Notes: generated by a model from the letters alone, not told the origin. 64,000 bases of DNA from Methylobacterium sp. UNC378MF (GCF_900103195.1 NZ_FMWU01000019.1:80460-144459), one strand, 5' to 3'. Counted from the first letter of the stretch, positions 54,432 to 63,353 are shown. A program made the numbers and translations.

Positions 54432-54655
54432 CCGCCCGCCGAGCGGGCCCTGGGCGCCGTGCTGCCGATGTCCCTAGGCCTGACGATGGTCAATAGGATC
54501 TGCGGCCCGGGCATGAAGGCCGCCATGTTCACCCACGCGCCCTGCGCGCCGGCAGCGTGAGCGCCGCCGTCGTCCGCGGCATGGAGAGCATGACCAGCGC
54601 GCCGTATCTGCTCGACCGGGCGCGGGGGGACCGTATGGGGAACGGGCATGTCCCC
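54432..54655 (+). pseudogene. Acetyl-CoA acetyltransferase (thiolase) remnant, frameshifted
   Basis: The first frame reads RALGAVLPMSLGLTMVNRIC then GPGMKAAMFTHA, the thiolase active-site loop with its cysteine (VNKxCGSGMKAA). The match then continues in another frame as VRGMESMTSAPYLLDRARGD and RMGNGHV, the conserved GGMESMSxAPY segment. A frameshift near 54555 and loss of both ends mark it as a relic. Confidence 0.75.
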
Positions 54656-54775
54656 TCCCGGTGCGTCCGTCGGCGACGTCCTCACAAGAGACCTGACGGG
54701 ATCGCATCTGGACGCTGCCGTTCCCGCCTTAACGGCCTTCATGCTCGCGGCAGGTGCTACATTCGCTACAGGATT

Positions 54776-54831
54776 GTCCGCTTTTCCGACAGCCTTGCTC
54801 CGAAGTAGACCGGCCGCGTACGGCCAGATTC
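54776..54831 (+). repeat. 56-base dispersed repeat, copy 2
   Basis: Begins GTCCGCTTTTCCGACAG and ends GGCCAGATTC. It is an inverted partner of 33197-33252, with eight differences by eye. It lies inside the gene graveyard upstream of the ABC binding-protein gene. Confidence 0.65.
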
Positions 54832-55052
54832 AGCCAGCCGCTTTGCGCCCGTCCCGGCCAGTCGGTGGCCTTCGGCCTCACCGAAGTTGCGACCGGCTCA
54901 GACCGCATCATAGTGCCCGCTCACGTCACTGGCTTGCTCTCACCGCTGCGTTTCCCCTGCGCCGCACCTCGCTGCGGGCCGGCGCTTGACGCTGGGAAGC
55001 CAAGCGTGTCCTCCTACCCTGAACAATAACTTGTCTGGGAGGACGGCCTGTC

Positions 55053-56267
55053 ATGGCGTTGATCCAATGCTGCATCCTTACAGCCGCGATCAGCTTCGCC
55101 GCCATGATCGGCGCCGCTTCCGCCCAGCCGATCCACGTCAAGGTCGGCGTCCTCAATGACATGTCCGGCGTCTACGCGGATACCGGCGGCAAAGGCTCCG
55201 TTCTTGCCGCGCAGATGGCGGTCGAGGATTTCGTCAAGTCAAACTCAGACGTGCAGGTCGAGATCGTCTCGGCCGACCACCAGAACAAGCCTGATGTCGG
55301 CGCCGCCGTCGCCCGCCAGTGGTACGACCGCGACGGCGTAGACGCGATCCTCGACGTGCCGACCTCCTCGGTCGCTCTTGCGGTCAGCCAAGTCACGCGC
55401 GAGAAGAACAAAGTCTTCATCGATTCCGGGGCCGGGACTACGGAACTCACGGGCAAGCAGTGCTCGCCGAACACGATCCAGTGGACCTACGACACCTATG
55501 CCCTGGCGCACGGCACTGCCGGCGCCATGCTCAAGCGTGGGGGCGACACGTGGTACTTCCTCACCGCCGACTACGCCTTCGGCCTCTCGCTGCAGAACGA
55601 GGCCACTGCCGTGATCGACGCGGGAGGCGGACGGGTCCTGGGCGCAGCCCGGGTCCCGTTCCCAGCCACTGATTTCTCCTCGTTCCTGCTGCAGGCGCAG
55701 GCTTCGGGCGCGAAGGTGGTGGGCTTGGCCAACGCAGGCGGCGACACGATCAACGCGGTCAAGCAAGCGCATGAGTTCGGTCTGACCGACGGTGGTCAGA
55801 AGCTCGCCGCCCTGCTGGTCTACGCCGTCGACGTCCATGCGATCGGCCTGCAGACCGCGCAGGGACTGGTGCTGACGGAGTCGTTCTATTGGGATCTCAA
55901 CCCGGGGACACGAGCATTCTCCGAACGCTTCTATCCGCGCAACGGCAACAGCATGCCGACGATGAACCACGCGGGTGTGTACGCAGGGCTCCTGCACTAC
56001 CTGAAGGCGGTAGCGGCGACCAAGTCGGTGGACCCGCAGGCGACGATGGCTTGGATGAAAGCCAACCCGACGGATGACCCGCTGTTCGGCAAGGGCGTGG
56101 TCCGGGCGGACGGGCGCAAGATCCACCCGATGTACCTGTTCGAGGTGAAGGCGCCGTCAGAGTCGAAGGGCACGTGGGACCTCTACAGGCTCCTCGACAC
56201 GATCCCCGCCGAGCAGGCCTTCCGGCCTCTCGCAGAGGGTGGCTGCCCGCTCGTCGGCAAGCCGTAG
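55053..56267 (+). CDS. ABC transporter substrate-binding protein, branched-chain amino acid type
   Basis: A 404-residue periplasmic protein. The signal peptide is LTAAISFAAMIGAASA. The type I binding fold starts IHVKVGVLNDMSGVYADTGG, with KVFIDSGAGTTELTGKQCSP and DTWYFLTADYAFGLSLQNEA typical of the Peripla_BP_6/LivJ family. The ligand is probably an amino acid, amide or aromatic compound. No permease or ATPase genes accompany it. The next gene, an SDR, starts 18 bases later on the same strand, so the two may act on the same substrate. Confidence 0.88.
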   Translation: MALIQCCILTAAISFAAMIGAASAQPIHVKVGVLNDMSGVYADTGGKGSVLAAQMAVEDFVKSNSDVQVEIVSADHQNKPDVGAAVARQWYDRDGVDAILDVPTSSVALAVSQVTREKNKVFIDSGAGTTELTGKQCSPNTIQWTYDTYALAHGTAGAMLKRGGDTWYFLTADYAFGLSLQNEATAVIDAGGGRVLGAARVPFPATDFSSFLLQAQASGAKVVGLANAGGDTINAVKQAHEFGLTDGGQKLAALLVYAVDVHAIGLQTAQGLVLTESFYWDLNPGTRAFSERFYPRNGNSMPTMNHAGVYAGLLHYLKAVAATKSVDPQATMAWMKANPTDDPLFGKGVVRADGRKIHPMYLFEVKAPSESKGTWDLYRLLDTIPAEQAFRPLAEGGCPLVGKP

Positions 56268-56284
56268 AGACAGGGTCAATCGAC

Positions 56285-57043
56285 ATGATGCGTGATATTG
56301 CGGGGCAGGTCGCCTGGGTGACGGGAGCCGGGTCCGGCATTGGACAGGCCGCCGCTATGTCGCTGGCGAAGGCCGGGATGCGGCTCGCGCTGACGGGTCG
56401 GGGACGGGAGCCCCTCGAGCGTACCGCGGACCTCGTCCGCGCAGCGGGCGGGCAAGCCCTGGTCGCCCCCGCCGACATGGGCGTGGCCCTCCAGGTCGAG
56501 CAGGCCTGGGAGGCGGTTTACACCGCCTACGGGCGCTGCGATCTGCTGGTGAACTCGGCGGGTCTTAACGTGCCTCAGCGGAGTTGGAGCGAGGTCACTC
56601 CGTCGGGCATCGACTCCGTGGTCGGAGTCAACCTCAACGGTCCATTCTACGCGTCGCGGGCGGCGCTGCCGACGATGCGCACCCAGCGAAGCGGTCTGAT
56701 TATCCACGTCTCCTCGTGGGCCGGACGCTACGTCTCCAAGCTGACGGGACCCGCATATTCCGCGGCCAAGCATGGGCTGGTAGCGCTCTCGGAGAGCTTG
56801 AACCAGGAAGAATGCGGGTATGGCATCCGGTCCTGCTGCATCTGCCCCGGCGAGGTCGCGACGCCCCTCCTCGACAAACGGCCGGTTCCCGTGACGACCG
56901 AGGACAAGGGCCGGATGCTGCAAGCGGAGGATCTCGCCGAAACGATCCTGTTCGTCGCCCGCTTGCCGGCGACGGTGTGTGTCAATGAGATCCTGATCAG
57001 CCCCACGTGGAACCGCGGCTATCTCGAAGGCGTCGGGCTCTAA
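56285..57043 (+). CDS. Short-chain dehydrogenase/reductase
   Basis: A 252-residue classical SDR. The cofactor loop is VAWVTGAGSGIGQAAAMSLA (TGxxxGxG), NNAG appears as CDLLVNSAGLNVPQRSW, the catalytic serine is in GLIIHVSSWAGRYVSKLTGP, and the catalytic Y-x-x-x-K is AYSAAKHGLVALSESLNQEE. LTGRGREP after beta-2 suggests NADP use. The substrate is unknown. It lies 18 bases after the binding-protein gene. Confidence 0.9.
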   Translation: MMRDIAGQVAWVTGAGSGIGQAAAMSLAKAGMRLALTGRGREPLERTADLVRAAGGQALVAPADMGVALQVEQAWEAVYTAYGRCDLLVNSAGLNVPQRSWSEVTPSGIDSVVGVNLNGPFYASRAALPTMRTQRSGLIIHVSSWAGRYVSKLTGPAYSAAKHGLVALSESLNQEECGYGIRSCCICPGEVATPLLDKRPVPVTTEDKGRMLQAEDLAETILFVARLPATVCVNEILISPTWNRGYLEGVGL

Positions 57044-57524
57044 GGAAAGCCGCTGAGGCCTCTTTGACAATGGCCCTCGATTGACGGTTCGCGCACCGGC
57101 GATCGAGGCCGGTCAGTCGATCGGCCAGGAGGCTGCCTGGCAATCCCGGCATCCGGCCAGGAGCGGGTGACTGCGACCCCGCTCGGTCGCGGTGATGCGC
57201 CGAGCGAACGCGGCCTCGTAGCCGCGAAGATTGGGGCGCACGGTGCCTCCTGCCGCGACGGTGGCCACCTGAAGGCCGGCGCACGAACCGAAGGACGGCG
57301 TTCCGGAGGCGAAGACCGCGCGCATGAACGCGACCGTGCGCCGCGTCTCCGGCGCCCCACGCCCGGCTCGAGGAGGACGAAATTTCGGAAGCGAAGCGAT
57401 GACCTGATCCGGTCGAGCGGCCCGGGAGGCGCAAAGGCCGCGCATGGGCCGCCGAGCAAGCAGGAGCATTCCCCGTGGCCGAGCGTTGAACTGATGCTTC
57501 GGAAAGGCTCGGCGTACCAACACG
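57044..57524. other. Gap with an amidotransferase relic, upstream of the kaiC-like gene
   Basis: 481 bases. Besides the glutamine amidotransferase relic (57113-57343), nothing is recognised. The kaiC-like gene promoter should lie in 57400-57520. Confidence 0.45.
57113..57343 (-). pseudogene. Class I glutamine amidotransferase fragment
   Basis: The minus frame reads VAFMRAVFASGTPSFGSCAG then LQVATVAAGGTVRPNLRGYE and AAFARRITATERGRSHPLLA. FGSCAGLQVATVAAGG is the nucleophile-elbow motif (G-x-C-x-G-x-Q) of GMP-synthase-like amidotransferases. The N-terminal third is not in frame, and the sequence diverges after HPLLAG before the catalytic His-Glu pair, so only the centre of the domain remains. 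Confidence 0.7.
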
Positions 57525-59042
57525 ATGGCAGAACACGGCCCCGACACCCCGCGCGTCCCTGGGCGCATCTCGACCGGCGTACCAGGCCTCGACGAGGTCC
57601 TGTGCGGCGGCCTCACCCCGGACAGGCTCTACCTGCTGGAGGGTACGCCCGGCACGGGCAAGACCACGCTCTCGCTCCAGTACCTGCTCGACGGCGCCGC
57701 GCGCGGCGAACGCGGCCTCTATGTCACCCTCTCCGAAACGGAGGACGAGTTGCGGAGCGCGGCTGCCTCGCACGGCTGGTCGCTCGACGGCATCGAGATC
57801 TACGAACTCGTCAACGAACTCGGCCTGGATCCCGACAGCGAGCAGTCGATCCTGCACCCGTCCGAGATCGAGCTCGGCGAGACCGTCAAGGACGTCATCG
57901 CTCGCGTCGACGACTTGAAGCCAGCCCGGTTGGTGTTCGACAGCCTGTCCGAGTTGCGCCTGCTGGCCCAGAACCCGCTGCGCTACCGACGGCAGATCCT
58001 GGCCCTCAAGCAGTTCTTTGCCAAGCGGGCCTGCACCGTGCTGATGCTGGACGACCGGACCTCGGAGGCCGGCGACGTACAGCTCCACAGCATCGCCCAC
58101 GGGGTGATCTCTTTGGAGCAGTCGCCGCGCGAGTTCGGCTCTGAACGACGCCGGCTGCGGATCATCAAGATGCGTGGCATCAAGTTCCGCGGCGGCTACC
58201 ACGATTTCGTGCTCGACACGGGTGGTCTGCGGGTCTTCCCCCGTCTGATCGCGGCGGAGCACCACGCGAGGTTCGATTCGACCGCCACCTCGACCGGCTC
58301 CGCCGAGCTCGACCTGCTGCTTGGCGGCGGCCTGGTGCCCGGCACCAACACCCTGCTGCTCGGTCCCTCGGGGGCCGGAAAGACCACGACGGCCGTCCGA
58401 TGCATGCTCGCCGCCTTGGAGCGAGGAGAGGCGGCGACCTACTTCCTGTTCGACGAGGGGCTTGCGACCGTGCTCGCCCGCTCCGCCATGCTCGGCATGG
58501 ACCTGGCTCCCCACATCGAGGCGGGCCGGCTGACCATCACCCAGATCGATCCGGCGGAACTCGCTCCGGGCGAGTTCTCCACCCTCGTCCGGCACGCGGT
58601 GGAGGAACGCCGCTCGACCTTCGTCGCCATCGACAGCCTGAACGCCTACCTGCACGCGATGCCGGGCGAGCAGTTCCTGATCCTGCAGATGCACGAACTC
58701 CTGAACTACCTGAACCAGCAAGGCGTCACGACGCTGCTGGTCCTGGGCCAGCACGGGGTCATCGGGAACGTGCAGACCGACATCGACCTCAGCTATCTCA
58801 GCGACGGCATCCTGCTGTTCCGCTACTTCGAGGCCAAGGGCGAGGTCCGCACGGCCGTGTCCATGGTGAAGAGCCGGGTCAACGCGCATGAGCGCACGAT
58901 CCGCGAGTTGAAGCTCACGGCCGAGGGGCTTCGGGTCGGCGCGGCCCTGAGCGACTTCGAGGCTGTGCTCACGGGCCTCCCGTCCTACCGGGGCGAGGTC
59001 GCGATGCTGCCTGGCAGCACCCGGCCGGTGGATGCGGTCTGA
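57525..59042 (+). CDS. KaiC-like circadian/RecA-superfamily ATPase, double domain
   Basis: A 505-residue protein with two KaiC domains. Domain 1 has RISTGVPGLDEVLCGGLTPD, Walker A LLEGTPGTGKTTLSLQYLLD at about 38-57, and a catalytic-glutamate loop YVTLSETEDELRS. Domain 2 has GSAELDLLLGGGLVPGTNTL, Walker A LLLGPSGAGKTTTAVRCMLA at about 282-301, and TYFLFDEGLATVLARSAMLG. The CII phosphorylation Ser/Thr pair of true KaiC is not obvious. No kaiA or kaiB is present. Its stop overlaps the start of a hybrid histidine kinase gene (TGATG), as in non-cyanobacterial KaiC-kinase pairs, so the two proteins probably form one signalling unit. Confidence 0.9.
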   Translation: MAEHGPDTPRVPGRISTGVPGLDEVLCGGLTPDRLYLLEGTPGTGKTTLSLQYLLDGAARGERGLYVTLSETEDELRSAAASHGWSLDGIEIYELVNELGLDPDSEQSILHPSEIELGETVKDVIARVDDLKPARLVFDSLSELRLLAQNPLRYRRQILALKQFFAKRACTVLMLDDRTSEAGDVQLHSIAHGVISLEQSPREFGSERRRLRIIKMRGIKFRGGYHDFVLDTGGLRVFPRLIAAEHHARFDSTATSTGSAELDLLLGGGLVPGTNTLLLGPSGAGKTTTAVRCMLAALERGEAATYFLFDEGLATVLARSAMLGMDLAPHIEAGRLTITQIDPAELAPGEFSTLVRHAVEERRSTFVAIDSLNAYLHAMPGEQFLILQMHELLNYLNQQGVTTLLVLGQHGVIGNVQTDIDLSYLSDGILLFRYFEAKGEVRTAVSMVKSRVNAHERTIRELKLTAEGLRVGAALSDFEAVLTGLPSYRGEVAMLPGSTRPVDAV

Positions 59043-61093
59043 TGGACCGCCTGTCGGATCACGAAAGGCGCGTTCTGATCCTGGCGCCGCGGGGGCGCGA
59101 CGCGGAGGTGATCCAGCAGGTGCTCAACCGCGCCGGCACCCCGACGACGGTGTCCGCAGACCTTTCCGATTGGGTGACGTGCCTGCAGGCGGGAGCCGGT
59201 GCCGCGCTGGTAACCGAGGAGGCGCTCGCCGACGCGGATACGCGGTCGCTGTTCGCCTGGCTCGACGAGCAGCCCGCCTGGTCCGACTTCCCGTTCATCG
59301 TCCTGGCGACCCGGCAGGTCGGCCGCCGGCCGGAGCGAGCCGCCGGCATGCTCGCGCGACTCGGCAACGTCATCCTGCTGGAGCGCCCGATCAACGCCGA
59401 GACATTGGCCAGCGCCGCCGCGTCGGCGCTGCGGACGCGCCGGCGCCAGTACCAGGCACGGACCCTCCTGGCCGAGCGCGAACGCACGCAGGAGCGCCTG
59501 CGCCTGCTCAACGAGGGTCTCGAACGGCGGGTCACGGAGCGGACCCAAGAGGTCGAGGCCGCTCGCGAGACCCTGGCCTTCGCCCTTGAGGCGGCCGGCA
59601 TGGGCTCGTGGGACCTCGATCTCGCGAACGGAACCTCCCGCCACTCCCCTCGCTTCGATGCCATCTTCGGCTACGCCGAGCCGGTCCCATCGTGGACCCG
59701 CGAGACCCTTCTCGCTCACGTCGTCAGGGAGGACCGGCCGGCGGTCGACGCGGCGTTCTCGGCGGTCCCGGAGACCGGTGGGATCAACCTGGAATGCCGG
59801 ATCACGCGGCGGGACGGCGCCGTGCGCTGGGTCGCGGCGAAAGGGCAGGTGAGACACGACGCGACCGGTGCGCCGTCCCGCATCGCCGGGATCCTGGTGG
59901 ACCGGACCGATCAGCGCATGACTGAGGACGCGCTGCGGCAGGCCCAGAAGATGGAGGCCATCGGGCAGCTGACCGGGGGCGTCGCCCATGACTTCAACAA
60001 CCTCCTCACCGTCATCGTCGGTGGCCTCGACATGATGCTGCGCCGGCCCGAGCAGGTCGACCGGGTCAAGCGATTGGCCGAGGCGGCGATGGGCGCGGCG
60101 CGGCGCGGCGAGCAGCTCACCCAGCAACTCCTGGCGTTCTCGCGCCGGCAGATGCTGCGGCCGCAGACTCTGAACCCGAACCGCCTGCTCCTGGACTTCA
60201 GACCGCTGGCCGAGCGGGCGGCAACAGGGGCCGTCGAGCTCATCTTCGATCTCGACCCGGCGCTTGACCCGATCCGCATCGATCCGGTGCAGTTCGAGGC
60301 GGCGGTGCTGAACCTGATCGTGAACGCCCGCGACGCGATGGAGAACCGGGACGGGCACGCCCGGATCGCGGTCGTGAGCCGCAACGTCCGCCTCGGCACG
60401 GCCGCCGTCGCCGACAAGGGCGTGTCACCGGGATCCTACGTGGTCGTATCGGTCAGCGACACCGGCAGCGGCATCCCGCCCGACACGCTCCAGCGCGTGT
60501 TCGAGCCGTTCTTCACGACCAAGGAGGTCGGCAAGGGAACGGGGCTCGGGCTCAGCCAGGTCTACGGCTTCACCCGCAGCGCCAAAGGCTTCGTGGACGT
60601 CGAGTCCAAGGTTGGCGCGGGGACTACGTTCAACCTGTACTTTCCGCGCTCGACCGACCCAGCCGACGCGCAGACCGGACCGAAAGTGCTGGGTGCCATC
60701 CCGCTTCGCCGGGCCGGCGAGGGCGAGACGGTGCTGCTGGTCGAGGATGATGAGCAGGTGCTCGGGATGGCGGTCGAGAGCCTCGAGGAGCTGCGCTACC
60801 GGGTCATCGTGGCCCACAACGCCGCCGAAGCGTTGGAGCATCTCCGGGGCGTGGAACGCATCGACATCCTGTTCTCCGACGTCGTCATGCCGGGCGGGAT
60901 GAACGGATCGCAATTGGCGGTCGAAGCGCAGGGGATACGTCCCGGCATCAAGGTGTTGCTCACCTCGGGCTACGTGGCCAACCTCGACGAAGGACAGGTG
61001 ATCGGGCACGGCGAGTTGCCGGTGCTGAACAAGCCTTACCGGCGCGACGAACTGGCTCGCTCGCTTCGGCTGGTTCTCGGCGCCAAAGCCTGA
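59042..61093 (+). CDS. Hybrid sensor histidine kinase coupled to the KaiC-like ATPase
   Basis: A 683-residue soluble kinase. Residues 1-130 form a receiver-like domain without a clear phospho-aspartate (AALVTEEALADADTRSLFAW). A coiled coil follows at about 140-180 (EGLERRVTERTQEVEAARET), then a PAS_3 domain at about 185-300 (MGSWDLDLANGTSRHSPRFD). The kinase has KMEAIGQLTGGVAHDFNNLL with the histidine, LNLIVNARDAMENRDGHARI (N), VVSVSDTGSGIPPDTLQRVF (G1) and TGLGLSQVYGFTRSAKGFVD (G2). A C-terminal receiver has VLLVEDDEQVLGMAVESLEE and IDILFSDVVMPGGMNGSQLA. No membrane helix is seen. Its start overlaps the kaiC-like stop. Confidence 0.9.
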   Translation: MDRLSDHERRVLILAPRGRDAEVIQQVLNRAGTPTTVSADLSDWVTCLQAGAGAALVTEEALADADTRSLFAWLDEQPAWSDFPFIVLATRQVGRRPERAAGMLARLGNVILLERPINAETLASAAASALRTRRRQYQARTLLAERERTQERLRLLNEGLERRVTERTQEVEAARETLAFALEAAGMGSWDLDLANGTSRHSPRFDAIFGYAEPVPSWTRETLLAHVVREDRPAVDAAFSAVPETGGINLECRITRRDGAVRWVAAKGQVRHDATGAPSRIAGILVDRTDQRMTEDALRQAQKMEAIGQLTGGVAHDFNNLLTVIVGGLDMMLRRPEQVDRVKRLAEAAMGAARRGEQLTQQLLAFSRRQMLRPQTLNPNRLLLDFRPLAERAATGAVELIFDLDPALDPIRIDPVQFEAAVLNLIVNARDAMENRDGHARIAVVSRNVRLGTAAVADKGVSPGSYVVVSVSDTGSGIPPDTLQRVFEPFFTTKEVGKGTGLGLSQVYGFTRSAKGFVDVESKVGAGTTFNLYFPRSTDPADAQTGPKVLGAIPLRRAGEGETVLLVEDDEQVLGMAVESLEELRYRVIVAHNAAEALEHLRGVERIDILFSDVVMPGGMNGSQLAVEAQGIRPGIKVLLTSGYVANLDEGQVIGHGELPVLNKPYRRDELARSLRLVLGAKA

Positions 61094-61382
61094 GCTGTTT
61101 CAGGCTTGTCCCTGCGCCCGCTTCCGGTCCGGGCCAGAGGCGGGCGGAAGCCCGCGAATGAACCCGCCTGCCGTGACGAGTTCGATATCACGCGCCTCCC
61201 ACTGCACCGGGGCGGATTCAGGAACGGACCAGGGCGATTCTGCAAACTGTCTCGTTCGTGCGAGCGCGTCAGCTTTTTGCTTTCTTCAAGCGCATTTGGC
61301 AGTCGCTTCGCTCGGTCTGCCGAGCGCCGAAGGCGGTGAACTCGCTGGTTTCGCGTGCCTGCCCCGCGTTTGCAGTGACGCC

Positions 61383-61637
61383 CTAGTCGCGCGCAGGCTT
61401 CGGCTCGGGCTTGGCGGCCCGGGTGAGGCTCCGGATCGCCCGTGGCGGCCGACCTGCCTTCTGCGCGATCTCCGCCTCCTGCTGCTCGATGAGCTCGCGG
61501 GCCGGCTGGTCGCCATCCAAGCCACCCAGCATCTCCATCGGCACACGCCGGTTCGAAGCGCGGCTGCCGTCCTCAAAGACGACATCGAACAGGATGGTGC
61601 CCCGCTCTTGGGGCAGGGACTTCACGCGCTTGGCCAT
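61383..61637 (-). CDS. Conserved small hypothetical protein
   Basis: An 84-residue protein starting MAKRVKSLPQERGTILFDVV and FEDGSRASNRRVPMEMLGGL. A short beta domain is followed by a basic helical tail (GRPPRAIRSLTRAAKPEPKP). It looks like a small protein repeated in Methylobacterium genomes, and the function is unknown. It is convergent with the hybrid kinase gene, with a 289-base gap that holds no recognised feature. Confidence 0.65.
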   Translation of the reverse strand: MAKRVKSLPQERGTILFDVVFEDGSRASNRRVPMEMLGGLDGDQPARELIEQQEAEIAQKAGRPPRAIRSLTRAAKPEPKPARD

Positions 61638-61899
61638 GCCGAGCTGATATGCTTGTCGGTACAGCAGCGCCAGACCAGCAGAGTGACGCATCCCGGCCGG
61701 CTGAGCGCCTGACCCAATCAGCAGCGCGGCCTGTCTGTCGACCGCCGAGCAGATGCGGACCACGTGGAACCCGTCTCCCGGCGAGGCACGGGCCGGCCAC
61801 CTCGGCCGCGAATGTGTTAGGACGGCGTTCTGAGATGGTGCATAAGAGCTTCATCCCTCCGCGCAATCCCGTGCCCTGGGCCACGAAGCGGAGGCCGAA

Positions 61900-62055
61900 A
61901 TGGCACGCGAATTCACGACCGGCAAAGCACAGGCTGTCACACCCGAGGACTTTAACGAGCGCGTGAAACGCCTGCTCGCCGACAAGCCGGACCCGCGCAA
62001 GGCCGAGCCGAAGGGTAAGAACTACAAGTCCGGCAATCCATTTACGCGAGTCTAA
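61900..62055 (+). CDS. Small hypothetical protein, 51 residues
   Basis: A short gene with a clear GGAGG site seven bases before ATG. It starts MAREFTTGKAQAVTPEDFNE and ends KGKNYKSGNPFTRV. It is Lys-rich and probably partly disordered. Codon use is good for so short a frame. No family is known to me. Confidence 0.6.
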   Translation: MAREFTTGKAQAVTPEDFNERVKRLLADKPDPRKAEPKGKNYKSGNPFTRV

Positions 62056-62212
62056 GGACGTCAGCTTGAGGACGTCAGCTTGGGGACGTTCGCTCAGCTG
62101 CGGACATCTCCGCTGGCTCTTCGGGCAGAGGCCACGCTCATGCGCCTGCTGTCGACGGGTTGAAGTCACCTTTGCCATGGCGTGATCGCGAGCAGCCTGT
62201 CATAAGGCCGGT

Positions 62213-62419
62213 ATGGTCGATACTGTTCCCCACCCCTACTCCATCGAGGTCTCGCCTCTCGCGAAGCCGGAGGGCCACTTCCAGTGGGCGATCCGCCGGA
62301 GCGGTAAGCTGAGCGAGCGGTCCGACCGTCCGCACCGCAGCGAGGCCAAGGCGCACGAGAGTGCCATGGAGGCCATCGAGCGGGCGCTGAAGCCGAATGC
62401 GGCGTCCGGGCGCCGCTAA
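62213..62419 (+). CDS. Small hypothetical protein, 68 residues
   Basis: Starts MVDTVPHPYSIEVSPLAKPE then GHFQWAIRRSGKLSERSDRP and ends IERALKPNAASGRR. The strand-strand-helix pattern (FQWAIRRSGK ... EAKAHESAMEAIERAL) is common among small Hyphomicrobiales proteins of unknown role. An AAGGCCGG site precedes the ATG. Confidence 0.65.
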   Translation: MVDTVPHPYSIEVSPLAKPEGHFQWAIRRSGKLSERSDRPHRSEAKAHESAMEAIERALKPNAASGRR

Positions 62420-62880
62420 GACGGGCGGGCGCCACATCTCGCGCTGCTCCGGCTTGACGGGGCCGAGGGCGAGGAATGGGGCAAGGTCGATATCGGCCTC
62501 GGTTCGCAGGACGCGGTCCTGGCGGCAGGCCGGAGGAACGCAAGTCCACCTTCGCGGCCGCGCATCAATCCCCGGCGCTTGCGCTGGACACACCGATGGC
62601 TTTGCAGGTCGAGGCGGACTGAAGCCCGAACTGGTCCAGGCACTGACCCGAAGGGTGTGAGGCGCTGCCCAGGCTTGGACCTGCGGCTCCTCGTCGACGT
62701 CGGCCCACGCGCGAACACTCGTCCGAGACTTGCGCGATAAGGGAAGGCAAGCCCGTCGACACACAACCGGGAGCTTGCCGGCCTCATTGAGGCCCTGCGG
62801 CCGGTCGAAGCTGGCGAGATCCTGGGTTCCAGGCCCGACGAACGGGCGGTTGCCCTGCTGCGCCGAGAAGGAGTGCTCTG
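62420..62880 (+). other. Gap with a truncated cistron at its end
   Basis: 461 bases. At the right end an in-frame stretch after a TAA at 62738-62740 reads NRELAGLIEALRPVEAGEIL then GSRPDERAVALLRREGVL, and stops in a TGATG overlap with the next gene. It has no start codon, so it looks like the tail of a decayed upstream cistron. Nothing else is recognised. Confidence 0.35.
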
Positions 62881-63144
62881 ATGAGGATCAAAGCTATTGA
62901 GGCGCGCATCGCCAGACTGGAGGCGAGCCAGCGCTACAATGCCCGCGCCCGCATGTCCCACGAACACCTGGACCGTCAGCTTCTGGCGGGCATGAAGGAG
63001 ATCGCGGCAGACCACGGCAGCATCGGCGCCGCTGTCACCGCCATGGAGGCGTCGCCCGACCCGATCGATCAGGAACTGGCACGGGAGATCACGTCGTTCA
63101 TCGAGCAGCAGCGGATCGAGCGCGAACGGAGAGCGGCGCATTAG
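62881..63144 (+). CDS. Small helical hypothetical protein, 87 residues
   Basis: MRIKAIEARIARLEASQRYN begins a coiled-coil-like helix; the rest, including TSFIEQQRIERERRAAH, is also helical and charged. Its ATG overlaps the stop of a truncated cistron (TGATG), which implies coupling to a gene that has since decayed. No family was recognised. Confidence 0.55.
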   Translation: MRIKAIEARIARLEASQRYNARARMSHEHLDRQLLAGMKEIAADHGSIGAAVTAMEASPDPIDQELAREITSFIEQQRIERERRAAH

Positions 63145-63353
63145 ATGCGGCACATGGATTCGACGAACCGGTAGCGCCGGAGAGCGCGGCGCAAGGTCAC
63201 CGCCAGAGACGGCGCGCCCGACCTTGAGGGGCACGAGCTCACCACCGAGGAGTGGGCCGTGCGGTTTGTCACCAAGTGCTGAAGCACTGGAGCGGCTGTT
63301 AACCGTTCGGTATCGTTGAGGACGTATGAGGCGTCTCGGATCGAGGTAGCATT
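63145..63353 (+). promoter_or_regulatory. Upstream region of ctrA
   Basis: 209 bases upstream of ctrA. A GANTC site (GATTC, 63157-63161) lies about 195 bases before the start; in Caulobacter the CcrM methylation state of such a site controls ctrA P1. A TTAACC element at 63299-63304 resembles half of the CtrA box TTAACCAT, consistent with autoregulation. Both are short motifs and may be chance. Confidence 0.4.

Larger units (their letters stand above)
53790..55052. other. Gene graveyard between the ligase and the ABC binding protein
   Basis: 1.26 kb with no intact gene. It contains an IS5-type transposase tail (54180-54398), a frameshifted thiolase core (54432-54655) and a 56-base dispersed repeat (54776-54831). 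The left part (53790-54180) has no recognised motif. The right end carries the promoter of the binding-protein gene. Confidence 0.6.

Noticed and set aside
56997..58889. 630-residue frame opposite the kaiC-like gene
   Set aside because: Shadow of two clear Walker-motif domains on the plus strand.
62416..63234. 272-residue minus-strand frame near the small genes before ctrA
   Set aside because: Arg/Ser/Pro-rich without motifs, and it covers a plus-strand gene with a coupled start and better codon bias.
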